From Hepsetus odoe (lineage: Eukaryota > Chordata > Actinopteri > Characiformes > Hepsetidae), in the NCBI GenBank assembly GCA_017165825.1, contig CM029374.1:2852397-2916396 (forward strand): 64,000 nt of DNA, read 5' to 3'. Below are positions 1-11,333 of this stretch, one piece after another. The translations under genes were made by a program, and so were the position numbers. The notes under the pieces are model-generated. The model worked only from the letters and a program-made list of their open reading frames with translations, had not been told where the DNA came from and made no database searches. The number at the start of each line of letters is the position of its first letter. Within the stretch, counting starts at the first letter, position 1.

Positions 1-132
1 GACTACTAACTGTAGCTGCCTGATGGATATTTATCGGCAGAGTAGATACAGAACAGAGCTCATTTACGTACATCATTAACATCTTAAAGGCAGTTACATC
101 ACACTGCCTCTTAAAATGATAGAGTTTTAATA

Positions 133-360
133 GCAGTAGCGGTGGCCTTGTGGTTAGGGGCTAGACCCCCAGATTGGAAGATCGTGTGTTCGAATCCCTT
201 ACCAGTAGGTTGCCCTGAGGTACCCTTGAGCAAGGTACCGTTCCGGTCACTGCTCCCCGGCCACTTTCAATAGCTGCCCCCCGCTGCACGTGTGTATGGT
301 TTAAATGCAGAGGATGCATTTCGTAGGGGTTCACTGAGTGTTGTGCATCATAAGTGGGCC
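133..360 (+). mobile_element. tRNA-derived SINE copy 1
   Basis: A tRNA-like head is visible with an A-box-like stretch (GTGGCCTTGTGGTTAGG) and a B box (GTTCGAATCCC). It is followed by a body (CCTTGAGCAAGGTACCG) that recurs more than a dozen times in this window on both strands. This family is the commonest interspersed repeat here. No coding capacity. Confidence 0.85.
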
Positions 361-476
361 TTGAGGAGCAAAATACAATGCAAAAAAAAGATCCCATATT
401 AAACTGAGTTTTACTAAAACCAGTCTGGATGATTAAGCACTTGTATGAACATTTAGCTTAGTTTAAATTATAAAAT

Positions 477-660
477 ATACAGTAGTGTGCAAAAGTTTTA
501 GGCAGGTGTGGAAAAAATGCTGTTAACAAAGAATGCTTTCAAAAATGGAAGTGTTAATCATTTATTTTCATCAATCAACAAAATGCAGTGAATGAATAAA
601 AGAGAATCTAAATCAAATCAATATTTGGTGTGACCACCCTTTGTCTTCAAAACAGCATCA
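477..660 (+). mobile_element. truncated Tc1/mariner-like MITE (same family as 35.5 kb)
   Basis: The left end reads GTGCAAAAGTTTTAGGCAGG, the inverse of the right end of the fuller copy ending at 36013. About 180 bp then match that copy closely, including GTGTGACCACCCTTTG. The copy breaks off at about 660, where a different repeat tail begins. Only one end survives, so it is an immobile relic. Confidence 0.75.
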
Positions 661-845
661 ATATGATTGGAGGATCGGGTACCCTTGAGCAAGGTGCCGT
701 CCCCGTCTCGCTCCTCCCTGCGATGGGCTGGCGACCTGTCCAGGGTGCGTCCCCCGTCCTTCGCCCTGTGTGAGCTGGGATGGACTCCAGCACTCCCCCC
801 CGCGACCCCCGCTTGGGACAAGCGACAGAAAATGACTGACTGACT
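661..845 (+). mobile_element. SINE/LINE 3' tail fragment
   Basis: The sequence carries TGGCGACCTGTCCAGGGTG and GAGCTGGGATGGACTCCAGC and ends in a (TGAC)n run. This is the common fish SINE tail shared with L2-type LINEs. It is fused directly to the broken MITE before it. Confidence 0.7.
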
Positions 846-849
846 GACT

Positions 850-1120
850 GACTGTATTCTTATTGTCATTTTATTTTTATTCTTTCTTGTGATTTTATCT
901 TTATTTATCCTGTTTTTATTATTTTTGTTGCGTTTATATTTCTTTATTTTTAACCGATTTTATATTATTTTATTTTGATTTTTATACTTTTATTCTTTTC
1001 ATACTTTTATTTTAAAAATTGTTTTTGTTTTTTTGTGATTATATTTTTTATTCCGTTTTTAGTCTTTGTGATTTCATCTTTTTTTATTCTGTTTATAGAA
1101 ATAAATAAATTTGTTTGTTT
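850..1120. repeat. T-rich degenerate tandem repeat
   Basis: Low-complexity DNA made of TTTATT-type words. A roughly 30-60 bp pattern built around TGATTTTATCTTT...TCTGTTT recurs near 890, 1035 and 1068. No coding signal. Confidence 0.6.
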
Positions 1121-1624
1121 GTTTTCCTGCGGGGCTCAGTGCGCCTGCGCGAGCTCCCCCTCAGGCTAATCCCGTCAAATCCGAAATTAACTTTATTTTA
1201 ATATGAAGCGAATACCTCGCTGTATAAATAAATATAAATAACAGAGTTATATAACTCAATATTCAATTTTATAATGTGAATTTCCCCCAACCTCTCTAGA
1301 ATGTGGGGTTAATTAATCTGTTTATCAGCTAACAGTTAGCATCACACTCGGGATTCTCCAGAATTCCCACCGATTAAAGTTAATAAAACGCGGTTTAAAA
1401 GAATAAAACTGAGGTAAGACAGCATCTCTGACTATTAATAAAAATGTGTCTCACTCCTCCTTTGTAATATAACTTACCTGACATGAAGTAATGACGTAAC
1501 TTTCTTCTTCAGCTGAAATAAAAATGAGAGCCACAATATATTAAAATACTAATATTTCATCCACCTCTCACTGACTAAAATACATTTGTATCCCATTAAA
1601 ACGTCCCGGGAGTGTTTTAGAGGG
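1121..1624 (+). promoter_or_regulatory. 5' flank of spdya, possible promoter
   Basis: A short CpG-rich patch at about 1130-1175 contains TGCGCCTGCGC, one base from the NRF1 consensus, followed by AT-rich DNA up to the start codon. A possible acceptor (TTTTAG at about 1614-1619) lies just before the start, so a non-coding first exon could exist upstream. No TATA box is obvious. Promoter status is inferred from position. Confidence 0.3.
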
Positions 1625-4600
1625 ATGATGAGACACACCTGGGCAGGTACGCCTCCCTCCGTCACTCTGAGGATCAGGGCCTCGGCGCTTCACCACCTGC
1701 AGGTCCGGAGGGGGCTCCGCATGAAGAGGCCGAAGCTCCAGGAGACCCGCGGCCCGCCGGCCCGAACCCTCAACCCGCCCGGCCGATCCCGCCGCGAAAT
1801 GCCCCGGCTCTGCGAGCGACCCTGGGGCCCAACTCTGGTCATACAGCGCCAGGAGATGGCTGCGTTTTTCAGGCTGTTTGGTGAGTGAAAGTTCACCTGA
1901 CCCACACCTGTATTCCTCTTTCTCTCACCTGACCCGCACCTGTATTCCTCTTCACTGACCCGACCTGTATTCTCTTTTCTCTCACCACCACCCTGTATTC
2001 CTCTTCTTCACCTGACCGACCTGTATTCTCTTTTCTCCTGAATCCTGCACTCTGTGTATTCCTCTTTCTCACTCAATTCAGACTTATTCACTATCTCACC
2101 TGACCAGACCTGTATCTCCATCTCTCACCTGACTCCAAGACCACATTCTTTCTCTCACCGACCCTGACCTGTATTCCACTATTCACCTGACCCGCACCTG
2201 TATTCCTCTTTCTCCACCTGACCCGCAGACCTGTATTCCCAACATCTCTCACCTGACCGAGGACCTGTATTCTCTACTTTCTCACTCTGACTCCAAGACC
2301 TGTATTCTCTATTCTCTCACTCTGACCCGCACTCAGACTCCACTGGCCCTCACCTGACCCGGCACCTGTATTCCTCATTCTCTCACCTGACCCGCACTGC
2401 ATTCCACTATCTCTCACCTGACCCGCACTCTGTATTCCCATTCTCTCACCTGACCCGCACCTGTATTCCTCTTTTCTCTCACTCTGACCCGCACCTGTAT
2501 CTTTCCTTTCTCCCCACCTGACCCGTGACCCATTCCTCTTTCTCTCACCTGACCCGCACTGCCTCTTCCCACCTGACCCGCACCTGTATTCCTCTTTTCT
2601 CACCTGGACCCAGACTCATTCCTCTTTCTCTCACCTGACCCGCACCTGTATTCCTCTTCTCTCACCTGACCCGCACCTGTATTCTCTTTCTCTCACCTGA
2701 CCCGTGACCGTATTCCTCTTTCTCTCACCTGACCCGCACCTGTATCTCTTTCCCACCTGACCCGCACCTGTATTCCTCTTTTCTCTCTACCTGACCACTC
2801 CGTATTCTCTCTTTCTCTCACCTGACCCGCACCTGTATTCCTCTTTTCTCCTGACCCGGCACCTGTATTCCTTTCTCACCTGACCCGCACCTGTATTCTT
2901 CTCTTTCTCTCACCTGGACCTGCAAGAGACCTGTATTCTTCTTTCTTCTCTCACCTGACCCGCACCTGTATTCCTCTTTCTCTCACCTGACCCGCACCTG
3001 TATTCCTCTTTCTCTCACCTGACCCGCACCTGTATTCCTCTTTCTCTCACCTGACCCGCACCTGTATTCCACTATCTCTCACCTGACCCGCACCTGTATT
3101 CCACTATCTCTCACCTGACCCGCACCTGTATTCCACTATCTCTCACCTGACCCGCACCTGCATTCCACTATCTCTCACCCAACTACACTCCTGTATTCCA
3201 CTATCTCACCTGACCCGCACCTGTATTCCACTATCTCTCACCTGACCCAAGACCTGTATTCCACTATCTCTCACCTGACCGCAGACCTGTATTCCTCTAT
3301 ATTCTCTCTACCTGACCCGCACCTGTATTCCTCATTCTCTCTCTCACCTGACCTGGGCACTGTGCCTCTCATTCTCTCACCTGACCCGCACCTGTATTCC
3401 TCATTCTCTCACCTGACCCGCACCTGTATTCCACTATCTCTCACCTGACCCGCACCTGTATTCCTCATTCTCTCACCTGACCCGCACCTGTATTCCACTA
3501 TCTCTCACCTGACCCGCACTTATTCACTGATCCCACCTGACCCGAGACCTGTATTCCACTATCTCTCACCTGACCCGCAGACCTGTATTCCATTATCTCA
3601 CCTGACCCGTGACCAGATTCCACTATCTCTCACCCACCCGCACCTGTATTCCACTATCTCTCACCTGACCTGCCAAGAGATCTACAGGCTCCAATTATCT
3701 CTCACCTGACCCGCACCTGTATTCCACCTATCTCTCACCTGACCCGCACCTGTATTCCACTATCTCTCACCTGAATTGCTCTTTCTCTCACAACAATCTT
3801 CCCCTTTCTCTCACCTGACTCACAACAATCTTCCCTTTTCCTCATCAATCTCATGACTATATTCCCCTTTTTCTTACCTGGCTCATGACAACATTCCTTT
3901 TTTCCCCACTGCTTCCATTTTGTTGTTGTCTTCTTTTTTCAGAAGACGACTTGATCCAAGATTTTTTGTGGATGGACTGTTGCTGCAAACTGACAGACAA
4001 GGTATAAACAGCCTGTGCGCGCCTTCTTGTAAAGTTGTTGCAGACTTTTTTGGGTTTCCAGTGTAAACCTAGTATTTCCTGTCAAGTTTGTTTTAGGAAA
4101 ATTGACTAAATTACAGCAGACTTGGTGTTTCTGGAACTGTGCTGTATTTTTATTTTATGCTTTTAGTATTTGCTTGCCATGACCTTCGTCTACTTCAAAA
4201 GAGCCCGTTTCAGCCTCAGTGAGCACAGCAGGATGAACTTCTTCATTGCTCTGTAAGTTCAGCCTTCACTTAAGGAACTGCTGGTTTGTGTGACTTCTAG
4301 TGATTCATCCATTGATCAAGTTATCGTGACACACTTACCAAAATAATGTTAGTCATTTTGATAAATGGGGGATTTGGCGTGTTTGGTAATATTCAGCAAG
4401 TTAAAAGGAGTATAAAAAAAGCTTACTTTTAACTTTAGCTAAAATCAAAGTTTAAATCTTAACTATTAGAAGTTGTTCTGCTGTCTTTTTCATATAATGA
4501 ATAAACCACCATAATATTCACTGTGAGTTGTAGATACCTGGCAAACACCATGGAGGAGGATGAGGAGGAGACGAAGTATGAGATCTTTCCCTGGGCTCTG

Positions 4601-5531
4601 GGGAAGAGCTGGAGGAAGCTCTTCCCACACTTTTTGAAGCAGAGGGACAAGCTATGGGCTCGAATCGAGTACCGTGCTGCCGTCAGCCGCCGCTGCTGTG
4701 AGGAGGTACTCCCACTCTAGAGAATTTTGCTTCAGTCTTCAAGATTTTATTGTGCTAAATTACCAAATGAGCAGTCCTTGGCTGTAAGCGAAACCTCTTG
4801 ACTTTTTTTTTTTTTTTTTAAACGAGGAATGTGTTTATTTTTGTCTCTGGGTAAATTTCCTTAAAAAAACTTCTCAAATTAGTTCTAAAGATGTTTGTTG
4901 TTTAGACATTCTGAAAATGTTAGAAGTCCAAAATCCTTAACACAACTATTGTTGGTGATCATAAGTTTCCACCCTGTCATTCTTTGTATTTGTGTGTGTG
5001 TGTGTGTGTGTGTGTGAGAGATCAGGTGATGGCCATAGTTCCCTCTCACTTCATCTGGCAGCGTGTGCGTCCGGAGCACCACAGCGGAGCACAACGTCAG
5101 TACAGAGACAAGGATGTGGTGCACGTCCCCCGCGGTCCAGCTGCCTCCCCCGAACCCTGCTCTCTCTGTGCCAAAACCTCTGGCATCACTTCCCCATCCT
5201 CCTCCCCTCTTGCACTGGACCTCACCTTGGAGGCAACACCACCACTCTCCAAGCACGAGGCTTCATGCAGGCCAAGCAGAAGGAACATCTGCTATTGCAA
5301 GAACAATCAAGGAGGTGGGTGAGTGTACTGTACTCTAGTGGCAAGTTCTGGAATTGAGTTATCGTTCATAAAACAGAATTAGACCAGAGCCAGAAATGAA
5401 GTGATTGATCAAGACTTTCTCTAGCAGTGTTTTCTCTAAAAAACTGCTTTTCTTGTGTTTTAGGACAAGAGAGTAAGGTGGACAGTAAAGCTGGTCATGA
5501 CATTTCCATGGACTGGATTGACGAGGAGTAG
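1625..5531 (+). CDS. spdya: Speedy/RINGO protein A, six coding exons
   Basis: Atypical activator of CDK1/CDK2 that works without cyclin homology or CAK phosphorylation. In vertebrates it drives meiotic maturation and telomere attachment with CDK2. Coding exons: 1625-1880, 3943-4001, 4167-4252, 4534-4705, 5026-5314, 5464-5531. All junctions are GT/AG with matching phase and give 309 codons (human about 313). The start is one of two adjacent ATGs (1625 or 1628); the second gives MRHTW..TPPSVT, like human MRHNQ..TPPTVT. The Speedy/RINGO core spans roughly residues 75-210: LVIQRQEMAAFFRLFE, DFLWMDCCCK, MTFVYFKRARF, EEDEEETKYEIFPWALGK, CCEEVMAI. The C-terminus SMDWIDEE parallels human SMEWFTGSEE. 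Intron 1 is almost entirely minisatellite, and the exon 5 acceptor follows a (TG)n run. It converges on trmt61b about 720 bp away. Identity is near certain; only the exact start is open. Confidence 0.95.
1890..3790. repeat. ~32-bp minisatellite filling spdya intron 1
   Basis: About 1.9 kb of tandem units of roughly 32 bp. Each contains CTCACCTGACCCGCACCTG followed by TATTCC and a variable CTCTTT or ACTATCTCT segment, implying about 55-60 units. Up to about 3060 most units carry the CTCTTT variant; from about 3060 to 3770 most carry CCACTAT. Many units have small indels. The array starts within 20 bp of the exon 1 donor and ends about 150 bp before exon 2. Confidence 0.95.
4989..5017. repeat. 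(TG)n microsatellite at spdya exon 5 acceptor
   Basis: About 14 TG units end 9 bp before the exon 5 boundary at 5026, followed by AGAGATCAG. The repeat occupies the position of the polypyrimidine tract of intron 4. Confidence 0.9.
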
Positions 5532-6250
5532 ATTCCATCCACAGTTGAAGTCTGTAATGCATTTTTTCAGTAACTATCCAGCACCTTTAAACTACGCTAC
5601 AAAAGCTTATGCATTTAAAAAGCATCTGATTGGAATGAAAAAGTTCAGGGTAGGTATTCTTGACCATCTAATAGGCAGACCGTTCCTGTTAGTACTTCAA
5701 GCAGCAGTACTCTTTCACCAGCTATATTAATATAAGTACTTTTCCCACAGCATATTCAGAAATCCTGTTTCAGGTCTTCACCATCAGTCTTGTACAAAGT
5801 TAGTCACTGTGTCTATTTCCATAGTCTGTCCAGAACCTTGAAATGTTCAAAGGCTTTATAAATTGAGTGCACAATTTACTCAGTCACATGCCTTCATCAC
5901 TACCTTATTTACAAAGTGCTTTAACACTTCTCTCTCACTAAAATGTTCACATTCTGCACATGTATAGTATTATTTGGGAAGTCGCCTTGACATTAGAAAA
6001 ATGTAAATGTTATTCTTAAGCATACATCTGCTTTTCCTAAATTTGTTTCTCCCAGCATGTGAATAAATGCATAAAGCCTATTAATTTGTCACTGATTTTC
6101 AGAATGAACACTTCCTAAGGTCTTTACACCATTTATATACCATTTGAAGACGAAGAGAATGCGCTTAGTGCACAGTTTTGAACATAAAACACGTAGGTCT
6201 TCTTATATCCTTTGGTTGCGACTGCAGGATGACGGGTAGCTGTAGATCAG
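5532..6250. other. spdya/trmt61b convergent intergenic region
   Basis: This holds the 3' UTR of spdya on the plus strand and that of trmt61b on the minus strand. I see no further coding exon. Only single-copy-looking AT-rich DNA is present. Confidence 0.6.
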
Positions 6251-9200
6251 CTACTTCAGGATCTTCCTTAATTTCACAAGGAAAGCTGGAAATAGAGTGA
6301 AAAGCAAGACTTCAGCATGACGTATGGGATGGGGGGGGGGCCATATGAAAACATTTGACACTTGAACTGAAATTATTAGGGTTTGTGATGCATAAAGTTT
6401 GGTTGATTTTTCAAAAAGATTTAGCTGAAAATCACATTTTGTGTCGGAGATAAAGATGCTGAGATTTGTGTCAGGAATGATGCGGCTGGACAATTAGGAA
6501 TGAGTATATTCGAGGGACAGCTCAGGTTGGATAATCTGAAGACAAGGGCAAAGAAGCGAGACTGTTGGTTTGGAAATGTACGAGGACATGCAGGCTGTTG
6601 GAGTATAAGAGCAAGATGCAGAGGACAGGAAGACATAGATGGATGATCTGTCATGGTGACCTAACAAGAGCAGACGAAAAAGGATGAAAGACGTTCTCAC
6701 ACAGTATGACATCCTGTCATCAATAAAAATAGTTGGAAAGCATGTTGCACAGCTGTACCAGCCATTCTCATGTCGGGTTTTTTTTTTTATCTTACTGCCC
6801 TATTGTCATTGTGTGTCAGAAACCACATAAGCCAGTCTACTTGAGAGCACATAGAACAGCCCTCTTAACTGTACTGGCATGATTGACACTGGCTAATGTG
6901 GCTTTAAGTGATGCAACCTGAGCAAGTATGGAGATTAACTGGTGTTTATATCAGGGCAACAGGATGGTGTAGTACGTCAGAGCTCGGAAAACAAACCATA
7001 TCAAGGAACCAAGGATTAGAAGTGAAACCTGAACTGACCTGTGTGTCCGAGCTGTTCAGGATGAGGTCGCGCAATGTACGGGACGCTGCCAAAAGGGACC
7101 TGCCTTGGACTGGTGACTTCTTCTAAAATACACAAAAAACTTAATTGTAATAATAATTACTTAGAAATCATCCATGTCTGGCCTGCATAAGACTTCTGTT
7201 ATGTATTAAGACAGGTTCTCACCCTAAAACTAGTGTTTACCCATTGCTTACCAGTAGGAGCTACTGGGAAACTGTTCTTTAAAGCTGGACCATGAAATCC
7301 TAACAGTTCATGTACATTTTTTTCCAGTGAAAGTGACTATTTGTGATTGTGAAACAGCATAGCGAACAGTGAACCACAACAAAATGCATTCTCTGCATTT
7401 AACCCACATGCGCAGTACAGCAGTGGGCAGCCATATCCAACACAGGGGGAGTAGTGTTGGGGACAGTATCTTGCTCAAGGGCACTTGTCAGGGATTCAAA
7501 CCCACAACGTTCTAATTATGGGGCCTTGTCTCTAACAAATTAGCCACCGCTATGTCTGCAGATAAATCAGTGTCAGGAACCACATAAGCATGTCCACTTA
7601 AAATAACCTGATAAAGCATCACTCGAAACATTACTGCAGCCACAAAAAGATCAGAACCTGGAATTTGACCTTGCACTGTCCAAGCGTTTATTCTGTCCTG
7701 GTTCTAAACACTGTTCTGCACTAAAGAATTTACCATTTTCTTCCCCGTTAGTGTTGCCGTCTTCGTCGCTGTCTACAGATTCTTCACTTATAGGCTTCCG
7801 CTGATTGAAGGTGCCATCCTTTTTGAGTGACGGGGCCAGCAGCCAATCTCTGTACTGCACCTCAATGATGCGTTCACACACCAGCGGAAGAGATGAACAT
7901 CGCAGTCCCTCCAGCAGGTCAATAATCTGTGTAACACTGCCATGGACAGAGAAGACAGTTAAAGCAGGAAGTGCGTTTGGTTATTTGTGGACAGTTTTAT
8001 CCTTAACTTCAAGTTCACTCTGCTTACTTGGCCAGGTATACAGCGCACACGGCTCCGTTATGAAGATGTGGGACTAATGTGGGCAGCGCCAAATGAGGGC
8101 CGACCATATCCAGGGCAATCTGAAACAGCCACGAACAGGTGATGCAGCACAGTGGTTTCTGCGATGGAACTCATTGCATGGATTGACCTTTATGACCATA
8201 GTCTTAAAATTTAATGCATTTCAAGGAAATAAGTCTGCAATTTCATGGTTAAGATGTAAAGATCTAAATGGGGTCTAATTGGACTTTTTCCACTTTAGAG
8301 AAACATGTGAATTGTTCACAAAGGTGGTGGAAAGAACCATCGTCTGAAGAGTTTGCCTCTGAAAGCCCCTCACAGAAAGAACTTAGATGAAACTGTTATG
8401 ATTACTTTCTTAGATGCCTGTGTTATTTTTGTTGATACTTGAGACCTAAAAATGTATTTTCACAACCGCCTAACCATTATATTTTAAAAAGGAAACACTG
8501 ATTAATAAATAATGCTGGTTATTTATATAGAAAATGAATTGCCTATATGATCTTATTGCTGCTATTGTAGGGAAATCCAAGGTCTGCATTAGTGGGAATC
8601 CCCTGTAATATCAGGAATCTGTACATTTTTATTCATTCCATAGTTACTGCACTCCACCAATCACCATGCGACTCTTAAGTGAATCCTTGGCTGCCTGGTG
8701 TGATCGGCATCCACAGACTCTTGTGCTTTCTTTATTCCAATTTAATAATATCAATTAATGACCAGGTTCTCAGTTTGGCTCCTTACCGAATTGAAGCTCC
8801 GCCCAGCCAACAAGGGGGCGGAGTTTATCAGGTCACCGTGATGAAAGTGCACATTGTCAGGCCACGCGTCCCCTCTGCGGAGTTTCCAGGTGGACTGCCA
8901 ACGTTGAAAATTTAAAACTGAGCGTTTATGATGGTCCTCCCTCACCTCAACACTCAACACTCTGCCCTTAGAACCCACTGAGGGAGAACAAGCAGATGTA
9001 AGCGAACCCTCATTAGAACGTCCACCTTGGTCTCGATTCCACAGAGACTAAAAAGCTGCACACCTGCTCTGGAGAGGAAGAGGCTCATGGCTCCTGATCC
9101 TGAGCCCGACTCCAGCACACAGTCTCCCTCATTAACGTCCATCATCATCACCATGGCACTGGCGTCCTACAAAAAGACTGTGGAAAGTGACTCTACACAA

Positions 9201-11333
9201 TGCATCAAATTAATTAGAGAGCAAGAGGGCAAGACACATCATTTTTTTCCCTAATTTAGTTTTCTCCAATTCCACACACTATTTTTTTGTTCACAATTCG
9301 TCAATTCCACTACATTCGCTAACAGAGGCCCAAGCTGTTTAGCATTGTTCTGAGTGATGGTGAGAAGGCAGGCCATAAAAGTCCACCCACTCAAAGAGGA
9401 CAAATTCAATGGTGCTCCCTTTTACTCCTTTCTGAACGGGCCAATGATTGGTCAGTTGCACCACTTAGGATTCCTTGAAATATGGTCCATGAAACCTTGA
9501 GGTGATAGTTTAGCCTGAAAATCAAACCTACAATATTTTCCTCTTGTAGTAGATCAGTCAACACACATTTCTAAGCATTTATCAGGAGCTCTGACCCATC
9601 ACGGCAAGGGACTCAGCACCACTGCCCTCTATCCCCCAATCACTCAAGGTGATGCTTGATAAAGTGGAGATCAGTTAAGTGACATATTGGCATTGTTCGC
9701 CGTCAAGCTTTCCAGTGGTGACTCCCAAAGATGCAGTGGCCAGCTTCATGTATCTTGGAGAAAGCATGCACTATCCTGCATATATGCATGGTAACGTATG
9801 TGTGTCAAAGGCTCAATTTTCTTACTTTAGGATATGCAATGGCAGGCCCTCTTCTCATGAAGAGAGTAAACTCCTCCAGGCTGGGTCTGCGGAAGAGGAT
9901 GGGCAGTCCCAGGCTGGTGCGCAGGACAGTTCCAGCAGGGCATCCAGCAATAGCTTGATGAGATATAACCCCCCAGTTACTCTGCAGCTTCATTCCTTCC
10001 TGCAGCTGGAACATCTTCCGGAATTCCAGCCTTCGACTGCGGCGATACTCTGCCAGCAGGGCCTCCCCAAAACACATCATCCGCTCCATTCCTGCTGTCC
10101 CCTTTCTCTGCGCCTCAGCATCCTGGCCTTGAATTACAGCACCATCCTGTACCTGAGCATCTGTGTCATGCACAAGTCTCTGAATATCTGGCTGATCCTC
10201 ATCTATAATAAAAAGTTGGCAAAATATATACAACATCATATCAACGTATCATATTTCACTCTCTGGGTGAGTGCTGTCGCCTCACATCGGGAAGGTTCTG
10301 GGTTTGATTCCCAGCCTGGGTTCTTTATGATTAAAGTTTGTGATTAAACTTTATGATTAAAGTTTGCATGCTGTCCCCATGGGTTTCCACAAAGACATGC
10401 ACATCAAGTGAACTGGAGAGAATAAATTGCTCCCTTTGTGTGACTGCATGTCTGTCCTGCCATGGACTAGAGCGCTGTCCAAGGCCATTGTGTGGCTAAC
10501 ATCCTTTAAATGCTGGGATAGGCTCTAGCACCCCCACCCCCTTGTTATGATAAAAAGCTTCTATGCTTGGATGGATGAATGTTAACAAGCTGGAATGGAC
10601 AGATGCACCATGGAAAGAGTGGCGTATTAAGTGTCCCAATACTTTTTAAAGTGAAAGTGACTATTCTTGTCATTGTTAAGCACAGCACACAGTGCGGCAT
10701 GACGAAATCCAACCTCTGCATTTACACACACACACACACATGCGTCTAGGGAGCAGCAATGGGGACAATACCTTGCTCAAGGGTACCTCAGGGCAACCTA
10801 CTGGTCTGGGATTTGAACCCATGACCTTCTGACTCCCTAACCACTAGGCCACCGCTGGCCCATGTTAAACAACACCTCCATATTTTTCATGTCTATAATA
10901 TGGTCTATAATGGTGGATTCTATTGTATAATTTATAACAACCAGAATGTCCCATACATACGTTATTGCCCATACATACCTGCAACAGGACCTTTCCAAGC
11001 CTGTACTTCTGTTTCTTCATCCAGGGATGTATTGCCTCTCAACTCCCATACCTCCTTATTCAGCGAGTCCTGCGGCAGGAGCCGACTGACCCGCTCTAAA
11101 GGTGACAAGGGTCGCCTTTTTCCAAACAGAGATGCTCTTCTTGAGAAATGGGAAAGTGTTGGGCCAGCTGGTTCTGGTGATTCTGGACCATCGTCGTTTC
11201 CATCCGAACTTTTAGGACCTGTTCCAAAGTCCTTCAGGACAAACGTCCAAACTGCAGGAGTAATTCTTTTTTCAATGTGCTTGGCACTGTGTCTTAAATA
11301 GGTGACCCAAACTCTGGACAGTCTTCGTGTCAT
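6251..11333 (-). CDS. trmt61b: tRNA (adenine-58-N1)-methyltransferase, mitochondrial; eight exons
   Basis: SAM-dependent enzyme that makes m1A58 in mitochondrial tRNAs and m1A in mitochondrial 16S rRNA. Minus-strand exons, 5' to 3': 11333-10979, 10202-9826, 9166-9064, 8977-8787, 8119-8028, 7936-7734, 7122-7039, 6285-6251. All use GT/AG with matching phases and total 480 codons including stop (479 aa; human about 477). The N-terminus MTRRLSRVWVTYLRHSAK is basic and amphipathic, as expected for mitochondrial import. Motifs match the human protein: GTVLRTSLGLPILFRRPSL, then the SAM-binding glycine loop ESGSGSGAMSLFLSRA (about residues 263-278), WPDNVHFHHGDL, IALDMVGPHLALP, GAVCAVYL, EVQYRDWLLAP, VPYIARPHPEQLGHT and the end AFLVKLRKILK. 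A long acidic linker lies in exon 6. Intron 7 holds a LINE relic, intron 6 a SINE, and intron 1 two SINEs. It is head to head with wdr43. Confidence 0.95.
6465..6690 (+). mobile_element. 3'-end relic of a non-LTR retrotransposon
   Basis: A frameshifted translation retains NEYIRGTAQVG and WFGNVRGHAG, the usual C-terminal motifs of a widespread fish LINE (normally NEYIRGTA and WFGHVQRR). It ends in a decayed GGTGACC..AAGAGCAG..GAAA tail. It lies in trmt61b intron 7, antisense to the gene, and is not coding. Confidence 0.6.
7328..7555 (-). mobile_element. tRNA-derived SINE copy 2
   Basis: Reverse-oriented copy of the window's main SINE family: AGTGAAAGTGACTATT at the left, CTTGCTCAAGGGCAC in the middle, and the inverse B box (TTCAAACCC) near 7495. 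It lies in trmt61b intron 6, between exons 7 and 6. Confidence 0.8.
10255..10585 (+). mobile_element. tRNA-derived SINE of a second family
   Basis: It begins GTGAGTGCTGTCGCCTCACA with B box GGTTTGATTCCC, then AAAGACATGCACATCA, and ends GCTGGGATAGGCTCTAGCAC plus a GGATGGATG tail. This is the abundant fish SINE with an L2-like tail. It is inserted in trmt61b intron 1. Confidence 0.75.
10648..10862 (-). mobile_element. tRNA-derived SINE copy 3
   Basis: Reverse copy of the main family, from AGTGAAAGTGACTATT to CACTAGGCCACCGCT. It includes TTGCTCAAGGGTACCTCAGG and an embedded (AC)n. It sits next to the second-family SINE in trmt61b intron 1. Confidence 0.85.

Noticed and set aside
133..360. Possible genuine tRNA gene from A- and B-box-like sequence
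   Set aside because: The box-bearing head is part of a roughly 220-bp SINE that recurs across the window; no intact cloverleaf with an acceptor stem is formed.
2274..2603. 109-codon minus-strand frame in the spdya intron minisatellite
   Set aside because: It exists only because irregular repeat units shift the frame past TGA; the peptide is repetitive and matches nothing.
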